Assembly (NCBI GenBank): GCA_019114385.1
Contig: DXFP01000015.1
Coordinates: 1-36,091 of the forward strand
DNA from: Candidatus Ligilactobacillus excrementigallinarum
GTDB taxonomy: Bacteria > Bacillota > Bacilli > Lactobacillales > Lactobacillaceae
Length of the DNA stretch: 36,091 nucleotides
Direction: 5' to 3'
Made by a program: the position numbers and the translations under genes. A model generated the notes under the pieces. The model saw nothing but the letters and a program-made list of their open reading frames with translations, made no database searches and had not been told where the DNA came from. Shown here piece after piece: positions 1 to 7,281 of this stretch. Within the stretch, counting starts at the first letter, position 1. Every line of letters starts with the position of its first letter.

Positions 1-140
1 AAGGTTGTTTTTCCTTGACCATTCCGTCCAAGTAATCCCAGTTTCCAATCAAGGCCGATGTTTAAATTTACCTTCTTGAAAAGGGGTGTAAGTTGACCAT
101 CATATGCGAAAGTTAAGTTTTTGACTTTAATGTCTGCCAT
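1..140 (-). CDS. ABC-F family ATP-binding protein (Lsa-like), N-terminal part only
   Basis: The 46 visible codons begin MADIKVKNLTFAYDG and contain WKLGLLGRNGQGKTT, a Walker A (P-loop) motif preceded by the WKLGL stretch typical of Lsa/Vga-type ABC-F proteins. These are soluble twin-ATPase proteins that act on the ribosome, and many protect it from lincosamides, streptogramins A or pleuromutilins. No membrane segment is expected. The ATG at 138-140 is preceded by GAAAGGAAG with good spacing. The gene runs off the left edge, so the second ATPase domain and the linker that would set drug specificity are not visible. Its leader looks like a transcription attenuator, which fits an antibiotic-responsive ABC-F gene. 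The ABC-F call is firm; the Lsa subgroup is inferred from a short segment. Confidence 0.75.
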   Translation of the reverse strand, partial: MADIKVKNLTFAYDGQLTPLFKKVNLNIGLDWKLGLLGRNGQGKTT

Positions 141-156
141 TCTGATACTTCCTTTC

Positions 157-192
157 AAAAAGGACCCGTACACTTTTACGTAATACAGGTCC
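157..192 (-). terminator. Intrinsic terminator in the ABC-F leader (attenuator)
   Basis: On the minus strand 192-184 pairs with 170-162 (nine pairs, one G-U), followed by five T residues at 161-157. It ends only 17 bases before the ABC-F start codon, so it would stop transcription before the gene. An alternative helix (179-189 with 232-243) uses the same 5' arm and would prevent it from forming. Confidence 0.75.
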
Positions 193-323
193 AAATATCA
201 TCAGGAAAATACCGTCATTTCAGGTTTAAAGCCGTGTATTACGATCAATTTTCAGAATTAAAAAAATGCACAAAAGTCCCGTCCAAAAATAAATTAAACA
301 GTTATTTTTGCAAATTAATAATT

Positions 324-335
324 CTAGAAAATCAA
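324..335 (-). CDS. Three-codon leader ORF (fMet-Ile-Phe) of the ABC-F attenuator
   Basis: The reading frame is TTG ATT TTC TAG. It follows a strong Shine-Dalgarno site, GGAGGTG (342-348), with six bases between. It lies within the 5' arm of a long helix in the ABC-F leader. Short leader ORFs whose translation stalls in the presence of drug are known upstream of ABC-F and erm genes. A GTG in the same frame overlaps the Shine-Dalgarno site and is a less likely start. That this peptide is translated is inference. Confidence 0.5.
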   Translation of the reverse strand: MIF

Positions 336-367
336 TCGAAACACCTCCGAATCAAATTATTAGGTAA

Positions 368-396
368 AGTATACACCTATTTTAATTAAAATTAAA
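368..396 (-). promoter_or_regulatory. Possible promoter of the ABC-F leader
   Basis: TATACT (368-373, minus strand) resembles a -10 box. At 17 bases there is only a weak -35 match, TTTAAT (391-396). The position would start the transcript about 12 bases before the leader ORF Shine-Dalgarno site. It abuts the permease gene remnant on the other strand. Confidence 0.35.
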
Positions 397-399
397 GAG

Positions 400-757
400 G
401 GATAATTGGTTCCCTTACCATTGCATCCATTTGCTGAGCCAATCGGAATTGCATTACGAACAATCCACCATCCAATAATTGCAACCATCGTCCAATTAAT
501 TGCTGTGTTTGGAATGTTCACTGCTGCAATTGGGTTCATGTTCGTTTCAATTGGTCTCTTCTTCCTAAGGACAAGATATTCCTGAACCAGCATTTAAGGT
601 TCCAGGCTATCCAATTTTACCTGCGTTAGCATTTATTTTTAGTTTATTGGTCTTTCTCGGACTTGATTATGCAGTTAAGGTGTACACGTTCATCTGGTTC
701 ATTTTAGGAATCATTATTTACTTTATATACGGAATTCGACATGCGAATCGAAAATAA
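400..757 (+). pseudogene. C-terminal remnant of an APC-family amino acid permease
   Basis: Two frames together give the end of an APC permease. One frame reads ...GMFTAAIGFMFVSIGLFF and LRTR before a stop near 580. From about 575 the other frame reads DIPEPAFKVPGYPILPALAF and then further hydrophobic sequence, ending GIRHANRK-stop at 757. The order 'SIG, LR, P.FKVPGYP, YGIRH' matches the last transmembrane segments of YfnA-like cationic amino acid transporters. The frame changes around 570-576 and there is no start codon or N-terminal half, so this is a relic. The left limit is uncertain because similarity fades near 400. Confidence 0.7.
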
Positions 758-870
758 AAAATATATATCAAGAAGTTTTGTTGGTATCTACAGAGCTTTT
801 TATTTTACTTTCATTAATTATTATCTATGTTAATATATGTATATACCAATTATAAATGGAGGGTTTTTTT

Positions 871-1869
871 GTGTGTACGAGTTTTACTTTACATGCCAAA
901 GATGAAAGTTACATGCTTTCACGGACAATGGATTTTAGTATTGAAATGGCCAAAACAGTAACCTATATTCCGCAAAATTTTCATTTGATTCATGATTACA
1001 GTTCAAGTGAAATGTACCAAACAAAGTATGCCTACGTCGGGATGGGGGCTCTTGAAGATCATTGTAACATCGTTTTCGATGGGGTCAATGAACAAGGCTT
1101 GACCGCAGCAACCCTTTATTTTGTAAGTTATGCAGGTTATGCTGATCCGCAAGCAACAACGACTGCCGTTAAAATTACGCCGGATATGGTTGTCGGCTAT
1201 ACATTAGGAAATTACGCTTCTGTAAACGAAGTTAAAACAGCATTTGAACAGAACCAAATTCAAATCGTTGACGAAAAGAATCCACCGTTAGGAATCACTC
1301 CGCCGTTGCATTACATTTTCATGGATAAAACCAACCATTGTCGTTGAAGTGATGAAAGATGGGGTTCATGTTTATGATGATACGGTTGGCGTAATGACTA
1401 ATAGTCCTGATTATCCATGGCACGAAAACAACTTAAATAATTATTTAACAGTCACTCCTAAACAACATAAACCGGTTAATTGGTTAGGCAAAGAACTGCA
1501 TCCAATGAGTCAAGGTTCTGGAAACTTCGGCCTTCCAGGTGACTTTACTCCCGTTGCACGGTTTGTTCGGGCAGCATATTTAAAGAATTTCATGCCTCAA
1601 GCTAATAATGAATACGGAAACTTGATCAAAGCGGAAAATATTCTTAAGTCGGTTAACGTAGCAAAGGGGCCGTTGTCACCGAAACCGATGCGCAAGACTT
1701 TAGCTGCTATCGTTCATTTATGAGTGCAACTTCGCAAACGTATTACTTTGCAACGTATAATAATCAACGAGTCCGGAAAATTGATCTTCAAGTCTTAACA
1801 AGTTTAACTGAACCAAAAATCTTTGTCGTTGATAATCATGAAGATATTTTGAACATTACAAATGATTAG
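871..1869 (+). pseudogene. Choloylglycine hydrolase / penicillin acylase family gene (bile-salt-hydrolase type), two frameshifts
   Basis: The family consists of Ntn hydrolases that cleave amide bonds such as those of conjugated bile salts, using a Cys that becomes N-terminal once Met is removed. Here GTG (871) is followed directly by TGT, giving M-C-T-S-F, with GGAGGG at 858-863 as ribosome binding site. An ATG at 856 overlaps this site and is unlikely to be used. SRTMDF, FDGVNEQGL, TNSPDYPWHENNLN and FVRAAYL carry the family's conserved Arg, Asp, Asn and Arg positions. The reading frame is lost between about 1330 and 1340, where one extra base would explain it, and again at AAAGGGG near 1663-1669. 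The third segment runs from VVTETDAQDFSCYRSFM to the TAG at 1867-1869. All three segments align in order as one protein of about 330 residues. The gene is broken unless these are sequencing errors. Confidence 0.85.
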
Positions 1870-1870
1870 T

Positions 1871-2040
1871 AAAAAGGGACTGTGACATAAGTCGCAGCCT
1901 CTTTGTTATATCCGCATAATCAGGTTCCAAAACAAACAAGCTATGTGGTGAATTCGAAAGCCTCCAAAAATCTACGCTGCGCGATTCGTTCGCTTTTCTG
2001 CTTCCACTACGCTCGTTTTTAACATTTTGTCACACCTTCT
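1871..2040. repeat. Intergenic stretch bounded by TGTGACA / TGTCACA, possible dispersed repeat
   Basis: The stretch carries TGTGACA at 1881-1887 and its inverse TGTCACA at 2028-2034. It includes a locally GC-rich segment with CTACGCT repeated at about 1972 and 2007. I see no ORF in it. It may be a member of an intergenic repeat family, but only one copy lies in this window, so this is tentative. Confidence 0.3.
1876..1907 (+). terminator. Terminator-like hairpin after the hydrolase pseudogene
   Basis: CTGTGAC (1880-1886) pairs with GTCGCAG (1891-1897) around an ATAA loop. The stem extends outward with G-C and G-U pairs, and a T-rich stretch follows. The TGAC...GTC core recurs in other hairpins of this window. 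Confidence 0.55.
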
Positions 2041-2049
2041 TTTTATCAA

Positions 2050-2406
2050 TTAATTATTCCATACTTCTTCGTATTCAGCTTCTTTAAAACCAACCGTAAT
2101 CCGGTTTCCATCAACCATAATTGGTCGTTTGATCAGCATGCCGTCATTTGATAAAACGGTACATGCTTCGGTGCATGACATCTCGTTGACTTTATCCTTT
2201 AATCCTTGTTGCCGATAATGCTGACCGCTCGTATTAAAGAACCGTTTTTGCGGTAAGTCCGCCATCTTCATCCATTTTTCAAGTTGCGCTGCAGATGGGG
2301 GATTTTTAACCAAATCATGCGGAGTATATTCAATATGATGATTATCAAGCCATTTCATTGCTTTCCGACACGTTCCGCATCGCGGATAATAGTAAAAATC
2401 AGGTAT
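2050..2406 (-). CDS. ArsC/Spx-family thioredoxin-fold protein, apparent ATA start
   Basis: With the upstream codons included, the protein begins PDFYYYPRCGTCRKAMKWL. It has the CxxC redox pair, then CTEACTVLSNDG and KRPIMVDGNR, the RP-containing motif of the ArsC/Spx/MgsR family. The predicted length of about 118 residues equals the usual family length. Members are arsenate reductases or redox-sensing RNA-polymerase-binding regulators; I cannot tell which this is. The family start position is occupied by ATA (2404-2406), nine bases after GGAGG. The first in-frame ATG (2356-2358) would cut off the CxxC motif and has no ribosome binding site. The start codon may have been mutated, making this a pseudogene, or ATA may serve weakly. 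Confidence 0.7.
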   Translation of the reverse strand: MPDFYYYPRCGTCRKAMKWLDNHHIEYTPHDLVKNPPSAAQLEKWMKMADLPQKRFFNTSGQHYRQQGLKDKVNEMSCTEACTVLSNDGMLIKRPIMVDGNRITVGFKEAEYEEVWNN

Positions 2407-2556
2407 TTTTACAAACCTCCAATCAATTCAAAAGTATTTTGTAAAACATTTTTGATAATCATAACAAAAAATAATTAAAATATCAATTCAATCAATCAGA
2501 TTGCAAATTAAAGTGTATAATAGTTTTAATAACAACATCAAAAGGATGAAGTTTCT

Positions 2557-3219
2557 ATGAAGACAAATACCATTAGCAACCTTGAACTTGCTATTTACTT
2601 TGGGCTATCAATTATTATCAATAGTTTTGGAAATGCACTGACTGTCGCATTGAATCTCGGAAGCCCATTATGGACTGCAACATGTGTAAATGTCAGCCAG
2701 GCAATTCATTGGTCATTAGGAAACATTATGGTAATTTGGGGCGCATTATTGATTGTCATTAATACCATTTTAATTCGGAAAATCGATTTAAAACGCATCA
2801 GTAAAAGTGCCATCTTCATGGTATTATTTTCATATCTTGTAAGTTGGCTTAGCAGCATTTTAAAACATTCATTAATAATGACTATGAATTTACCAGTCAG
2901 AATTTTAGTTGATTTATTCGGGATATGCTTAGTATCATTAGGAGTTTCAATGTACCAGCGGGTAAATTGGATGCTGCATCCCGCAGATGATTTAATGCAA
3001 ATCATCCGATTTAAATTCTTTAATGGAAATTCAACTAAAGCAATGTTTGCCGTTTATTTACCAGCAATCATCATTGTAGCCGTTACATTTTTAATTAACC
3101 ATCGAATTATTGCAATCAACATTGGAACAATTTTTGGATTATTATTTCAAGGACCACTGATTGGAATTTGTGATCAGATTTGCTTTAAACGATTAAAACA
3201 TCACAATTTAAATTATTAA
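2557..3219 (+). CDS. YczE/YyaS/YitT-type membrane protein
   Basis: This 220-residue protein has about five to six hydrophobic segments. It shows the pattern typical of the YczE/YyaS/YitT group: 'SFGNALTVALNLGSPLW' near the start and 'LHPADDLMQ' near residue 140. The molecular role of the family is unsettled; some members are annotated as permeases, with little evidence. ATG 2557 follows AAAGGATGAAG. A TATAAT at 2516-2521 could be its -10 box, but no good -35 box is seen. The gene stands alone between the divergent ArsC-like gene and xerS. Confidence 0.65.
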   Translation: MKTNTISNLELAIYFGLSIIINSFGNALTVALNLGSPLWTATCVNVSQAIHWSLGNIMVIWGALLIVINTILIRKIDLKRISKSAIFMVLFSYLVSWLSSILKHSLIMTMNLPVRILVDLFGICLVSLGVSMYQRVNWMLHPADDLMQIIRFKFFNGNSTKAMFAVYLPAIIIVAVTFLINHRIIAINIGTIFGLLFQGPLIGICDQICFKRLKHHNLNY

Positions 3220-3244
3220 GTGTCCCTCTTTTGAGTTGCATATG

Positions 3245-3276
3245 TTGGTCATTAAAACTATAATTTTAATAACAGG
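3245..3276. other. dif: Candidate dif site (XerS target)
   Basis: The core at 3251-3270 is ATTAAAA-CTATAA-TTTTAAT: two seven-base inverted arms around a six-base centre. Outward, the arms stay similar (GAC / AAC, reading out). It lies 60 bases upstream of xerS. In streptococci and lactococci the single-recombinase dif (difSL) is also next to xerS, and as I remember it contains a very similar AAAACTATAATTTT core. Gene strand bias changes near here, which fits the terminus. The match is from memory and by eye. Confidence 0.6.
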
Positions 3277-3333
3277 TTAAATTTAATAATTTAAGACCCC
3301 TCTTTTAATCGATTTATAGAAAGGATTTCAATT

Positions 3334-4386
3334 ATGGATCATGATCGTTATTTACCATTAATTCAAAAAGAATTAAAAAATTTGCCAGATTATATTCAAG
3401 ACTTTTATTTACAAACGAATCATTCAGTTACAACAATTTATCAGTATTTAACTGAATTTCGCAGATTTTTTGATTGGCTTAGAACATCTGGAATATCAGA
3501 TGCTAAAGATAATCAATCAGTAAAAACTGAAACTTTGGCAAAATTACGTCGCCGAGACATTATCTTATATATTGATTATTTAAAACATACTCCAAATAAG
3601 CAACATCGAACAAATTCACCAACTTCAATCAATCGATCAATTAATGCATTACGATCACTATTTAAATTCTTGACTGTAACTGCAGATACTGAAAATGGCC
3701 AGCCATATTTTACAAACAACGTAATGCTTAAAATTGATTCATTAAACACCACTGAGACGCTGAATTATCGTGCACATAATCTTGAAACACATATGTATAC
3801 TGGCGATCGCAAATATGATTTTATTAATTTTATAAAAAATGAATATGAAAAAAATTGTGATCCACGTGCACTTGCTGCATTTAAGAAAAATAAAGAACGT
3901 GATATCTGTATTGCAGCATTAATTTTAGGGACTGGAATTCGGGTTTCTGAAGCAGCAAATATTAATATTGATGATTTACATCTTGAAGATGCAATGTTAG
4001 ATGTAATCCGTAAAGGTGGAAAACGCGACTCTATTCCAATTGCACCTTGGACATTACCATATATTATTTCATACTTAAAAGTTCGACAAGATAAATATAA
4101 CCCCTCAAAAGATCAAAAGGCTTTCTTTGTAACTCAATATCACGGTAGTGTGCGTCGAATAACATATAACTCAATTGAGAAATTAATCAAAAAGTATTCA
4201 ACTGCATTCGGACATCCGTTAACTCCACACAAATTACGGCATACACTTGCATCTGAACTTTATGAAATTACAAAAGACCAAGTCTTAGTTTCTCAACAAT
4301 TAGGTCAAAAGGGAACTTCTGCAACCGATTTGTATACACATGTAAATCAAGAAGCACAAAAAGACGCATTACGAAAATTAAAATAA
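3334..4386 (+). CDS. xerS: Tyrosine recombinase XerS (chromosome dimer resolution)
   Basis: XerS resolves chromosome dimers alone at difSL, in concert with FtsK at the division septum. The 350-residue length, the N-terminal SAM-like domain (FRRFFDWLR), INRSINALRSLFKFL, FKKNKERDICIAALILGTG and PHKLRHTLASELY match streptococcal/lactococcal XerS closely. Likely catalytic residues are R203 (GIRVSE), K227 (RKGGK), H299 and R302 (HKLR) and Y334 (DLYTHV). The box II His/Trp position, normally LGH, is Gln here (LGQ, Q325), which is unusual. ATG 3334 follows GAAAGGA. A dif-like palindrome lies just upstream. The vertical type of recombinase and the lack of phage genes argue against a phage integrase. 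Confidence 0.88.
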   Translation: MDHDRYLPLIQKELKNLPDYIQDFYLQTNHSVTTIYQYLTEFRRFFDWLRTSGISDAKDNQSVKTETLAKLRRRDIILYIDYLKHTPNKQHRTNSPTSINRSINALRSLFKFLTVTADTENGQPYFTNNVMLKIDSLNTTETLNYRAHNLETHMYTGDRKYDFINFIKNEYEKNCDPRALAAFKKNKERDICIAALILGTGIRVSEAANINIDDLHLEDAMLDVIRKGGKRDSIPIAPWTLPYIISYLKVRQDKYNPSKDQKAFFVTQYHGSVRRITYNSIEKLIKKYSTAFGHPLTPHKLRHTLASELYEITKDQVLVSQQLGQKGTSATDLYTHVNQEAQKDALRKLK

Positions 4387-4413
4387 TCCCCTCTTGCCCT
4401 TCTCTTCTATAAT

Positions 4414-4458
4414 AAAAAAACTTGTGATCAAAAGAATGGTCACAAGTTTTTCTTTTTT
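4414..4458. terminator. Bidirectional terminator between xerS and lepB
   Basis: ACTTGTGA (4420-4427) pairs with TCACAAGT (4440-4447). A-tracts on the left and T-tracts on the right make it work in both directions for the convergent genes xerS and lepB. Confidence 0.85.
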
Positions 4459-4462
4459 AAAA

Positions 4463-5050
4463 TTAATTTGCTGATTGATAATCATTTATCAATTTATGAT
4501 TTTTACTCCAAAATGGTGCTTTTGCAACTCCAACTACTTTATTTTTAGGAACAAAACCATAATAGCGACTATCATTTGAATCACTTCGATTATCACCTAA
4601 CACAAAATATGCATTATCAGGAACTTTAAATGTTTTACCTGTCCCTAATGTCACGCCCTTTGCTTCTGGTAATAATAAATTTAACGTTCCAGTAGTTCTT
4701 TGTTGTTTTGTAATATAATTTTGTGGTTGATATTTTCCATTTACGTATAAATCACCATTATTTTTGTATTCAATTGTATCTCCAGGCATTCCAATTACCC
4801 GTTTTACATATTTGGTATTTTTTTGAACATTCGGATTATTTTTATCAACACCATATGCATTGAAGACAATTACCGAATCTTCGCGAATCTTACCAAGTTT
4901 CCATACAATAACATGTTCATTATTTTGTAAATTAGGATACATCGAAGTTCCATCAACCTTTACGATTTGGAAGACAAACATAATGATGAATGCAGCAATT
5001 GCTAATCCAGTTATAATTGGTGCAAAAATATTTTTTAAAAATGACGACAC
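4463..5050 (-). CDS. lepB: Signal peptidase I
   Basis: A 195-residue type I signal peptidase that removes signal peptides from secreted proteins at the outer face of the membrane. Residues 10-30 form the single N-terminal membrane anchor. Ser36 lies in VDGTSMYP (catalytic Ser) and Lys83 in YVKRVIGMPGD (general base). FVLGDNRSDSNDSRYYGFV is the conserved C-terminal box. The start is GTG (5050), nine bases after AGGGG; the overlapping ATG is out of frame. It is the last gene of a probable three-gene unit with the 127-residue membrane protein and the TIM-barrel protein. Confidence 0.92.
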   Translation of the reverse strand: MSSFLKNIFAPIITGLAIAAFIIMFVFQIVKVDGTSMYPNLQNNEHVIVWKLGKIREDSVIVFNAYGVDKNNPNVQKNTKYVKRVIGMPGDTIEYKNNGDLYVNGKYQPQNYITKQQRTTGTLNLLLPEAKGVTLGTGKTFKVPDNAYFVLGDNRSDSNDSRYYGFVPKNKVVGVAKAPFWSKNHKLINDYQSAN

Positions 5051-5082
5051 ATTGATTAACCCCTAACAAATACATCAATAAA

Positions 5083-5466
5083 TTAAATTGATTTTTTATT
5101 TTTTTCTACTGAGTATAAGTATATGCCAAACAAAACTAAAAAAACACCTTCAACTAAAATTGTAAAATGATTCTTAATATGCATAAATGGCATAAAAATA
5201 CTTACAATGCTTAAACATACTCTTAAACCAAAATTTGCTTCTTCAAACTTAATAAAATTTGTGATTAAAGCAAAACAACTTAAAATTACTAACAAGAAAG
5301 CCATAAAAATAACCCAATCAAAGATTATTTTATGGTCATCAGCTCTTAATTCGGCTTGTGAATATCCTTTAACTTTTAAAAATTGTACTGTTCCATAATA
5401 TAATATCTGACCGCAAATATATAAAACACCAATAATTCCGGTCACTAAATTCAAAACTTTTGCCAA
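5083..5466 (-). CDS. Small membrane protein of unknown function
   Basis: The 127-residue protein has four hydrophobic segments: about residues 5-25, 48-70, 80-95 and 100-120. A short charged loop (KVKGYSQAELRADDHK) separates the first two, and the tail VEKNKKSI is basic. I do not recognise a family. TTG start with GAGG eight bases upstream. It sits 24 bases after the TIM-barrel gene and 32 bases before lepB, so it is probably transcribed with both. Confidence 0.6.
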   Translation of the reverse strand: MAKVLNLVTGIIGVLYICGQILYYGTVQFLKVKGYSQAELRADDHKIIFDWVIFMAFLLVILSCFALITNFIKFEEANFGLRVCLSIVSIFMPFMHIKNHFTILVEGVFLVLFGIYLYSVEKNKKSI

Positions 5467-5490
5467 AACCGTACCTCTAATACATTTAGT

Positions 5491-6318
5491 TTATAAATTC
5501 TGAATAAGCTTTTCCAAATATTGATGGCTTTCAATTTGCTCTTTTGCTTTTGTTGGATCTGCTAAGTTAATTTCATAGATATAAGTTGCTTTTTGATTTT
5601 CACTAATCAAAGGCATAACTCGTTTCCAATCAATTTTACCTTGTCCAAGAATTAAGCTATCATGTTTAATTCCCATCGAATCAACTAAATGATAATGCAC
5701 TGTTGCTTTAAGTAAATGTTTTAACGAATTAATCAATTTGTCATTGTCACCATGTTCTGCAATAAAACAATGTGAAGTGTCAAATGCTAAGCGGTATCCG
5801 TGTGTCAAAATCTCGTCTTCCATTCGATAATTTCCAAACTGAAAAATAGGAGAAATGCTATTTTCAAACATTATATGTTCTCCTCCCATCTCATTAAAAT
5901 GATCCATCCGCTTAAATGCTGCATCCTGCGCAGCACTGAAAGATGGATACATTGCAATGTATTTAGGAGTTTGTCTTAAGTATGCACCGTGCACAAGAAC
6001 CTGAACATCAAAATCAAAAGCCAATTGTAATAAATCAATTGTACTTTGTTCAACAAAACGATATAAATCCGGACACCGATTTTCAGGAGCAATTAGTTCA
6101 GTAAAAATAGTTTGCTGAAATCTCATTGGATGATGCAAAATAATCTTTTTTACTCCATAATTCTGGACATCTTGAATTGCAAATCTTAATTGTTGTAAGC
6201 CATCCTTTGTAAAGTCACTTTCTTGAGTAAAAAATTCGAACACATCAGGATGATATTGCAAACGATCAAGATATTGATTTTTATCAGAACTGCCTTTTAA
6301 TCCTAATTTTATTTGCAA
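5491..6318 (-). CDS. Xylose-isomerase-like TIM-barrel protein (sugar phosphate isomerase/epimerase family)
   Basis: This 275-residue protein fits the AP endonuclease 2 / xylose isomerase-like TIM-barrel superfamily, which binds a divalent metal. Likely ligands sit at barrel strand ends: E in IMFENS, D and H in LAFDTSHCF, H in HYHLVDS, and E in YIYEINLADP. LVHGAYL and ILHHPMRF carry further conserved His. The superfamily includes sugar isomerases, epimerases and endonuclease IV, so the substrate cannot be named. The start is TTG (6318) with GGTGAG upstream. It leads a likely operon with the 127-residue membrane protein and lepB; nothing suggests a shared pathway. Confidence 0.7.
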   Translation of the reverse strand: MQIKLGLKGSSDKNQYLDRLQYHPDVFEFFTQESDFTKDGLQQLRFAIQDVQNYGVKKIILHHPMRFQQTIFTELIAPENRCPDLYRFVEQSTIDLLQLAFDFDVQVLVHGAYLRQTPKYIAMYPSFSAAQDAAFKRMDHFNEMGGEHIMFENSISPIFQFGNYRMEDEILTHGYRLAFDTSHCFIAEHGDNDKLINSLKHLLKATVHYHLVDSMGIKHDSLILGQGKIDWKRVMPLISENQKATYIYEINLADPTKAKEQIESHQYLEKLIQNL

Positions 6319-6394
6319 TTAACTCACCATCTTTCATTCTTTAACTTTATTCTCTCATAAATTAAATTAGAAAGTGCTTATTTTGACTTAATAA

Positions 6395-7261
6395 CTAGTC
6401 TTTTTCAATATCTCGAATAAATCCTAATGCCATTGCACCTTCACCTAAATGAACAGCAATCACAGGATCAAACTCAGAAACTGAGACAGGAATATCTGGA
6501 TATTTTTCTTGTAAAGCATTTTTCCATTCTTCTCCACGTTTTGGAGAATTTCCGTGAATTACCATTAATCGAACTGGATAATCTGCTTGTTTAACTTCTT
6601 CCATTATAATATCTTCTGCACGTTTCATAGCTTTCTTAATTGAACGGACCTTTTCAAATGCAGTAATCTTGTCAGTTTCCTTATCAAAATGTAATAATGG
6701 CTTAATTTTCAACACTGTTCCGATGAAAGCTGATGCGTTTGACAAACGACCGCCATGAGCTAAATTTTTTAAATCATCAACAACAAAAACTGCATCAAAT
6801 TGTTGCTTAAGTTCATCTAATGCCTGTAAGATTTCTTTAGGACTCTTTCCTGCTTGAGCCATTTTGGCAGCTTTTATTACCATCCAGCTCATTGGAACTT
6901 CAGTAATTAATGAATCAACTGGATATAATGCGATATTGTTTAATTGCCCTTTTAAATTATTTAAAGTTTGAATCAATCCCGAAATAGTACCTGCAAGGTG
7001 AATACTAATTACCGCATCAAACCCTTCTTCAGCCAGTTGATTATATACGTTTATCATTTCTCCAACTGGAGGTTGTGAAGTTGTAGGAAATTCTTTAGCT
7101 GATTTCAATTTTTGATAAAATTCTTCATTTGTAATATCAATCCCATCATGATATTCATGTCCATCAATAATAAAAGGAATTGAAACAACTTTAATTCCGT
7201 ATTTATCTACAATTTCTTGATTTAATTTTGCTGTACTGTCGGTTACAACAGCAGTTTTCAT
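6395..7261 (-). CDS. DegV family fatty-acid-binding protein (FakB-like)
   Basis: DegV/FakB proteins hold a fatty acid for phosphorylation by the FakA kinase, feeding exogenous fatty acids into phospholipid synthesis. The 288 residues show the family landmarks: AVVTDSTA at the N terminus, FPTTSQPPVGEM near 57-68, HLAGTISGL near 104-112, DLKNLAHGGRLSNAS, and H-x-GEGAMALGF near the end. ATG start with AGGTG upstream. It lies 20 bases after a MarR gene on the same strand, so the MarR protein probably controls it. A kinase gene is not in this window. Confidence 0.88.
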   Translation of the reverse strand: MKTAVVTDSTAKLNQEIVDKYGIKVVSIPFIIDGHEYHDGIDITNEEFYQKLKSAKEFPTTSQPPVGEMINVYNQLAEEGFDAVISIHLAGTISGLIQTLNNLKGQLNNIALYPVDSLITEVPMSWMVIKAAKMAQAGKSPKEILQALDELKQQFDAVFVVDDLKNLAHGGRLSNASAFIGTVLKIKPLLHFDKETDKITAFEKVRSIKKAMKRAEDIIMEEVKQADYPVRLMVIHGNSPKRGEEWKNALQEKYPDIPVSVSEFDPVIAVHLGEGAMALGFIRDIEKD

Positions 7262-7281
7262 AAAATGACACCTACTTTTAA

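Larger units (their letters stand above)
141..348 (-). promoter_or_regulatory. Attenuator leader of the ABC-F gene
   Basis: Three helices can be drawn by eye in this leader. Helix 1 pairs 337-319, which covers the short leader ORF, with 260-243: about 18 pairs with two G-U pairs and one bulge. The antiterminator pairs 243-232 with 189-179: 11 pairs with one bulged C. The terminator pairs 192-184 with 170-162. Antiterminator and terminator exclude each other. A ribosome on the leader ORF would melt helix 1. Ribosome-mediated attenuation of ABC-F resistance genes is known; its operation here is inferred from the layout. Confidence 0.65.

Noticed and set aside
360..593. Minus-strand 77-codon frame
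   Set aside because: It is antisense to the permease remnant, whose + strand frame gives a recognisable APC tail; the antisense protein resembles nothing.
856..870. ATG at 856 as start of the hydrolase
   Set aside because: It overlaps the GGAGGG ribosome binding site and would put extra residues before the Cys that must be N-terminal after Met removal.
1324..1349. Programmed frameshift in the hydrolase gene
   Set aside because: I see no slippery heptamer or pseudoknot, the family does not use frameshifting, and a second frame change follows downstream.
3334..4386. Phage or transposon integrase
   Set aside because: Length and motifs match XerS throughout, a dif-like site is adjacent, and no phage or mobile element genes lie nearby.
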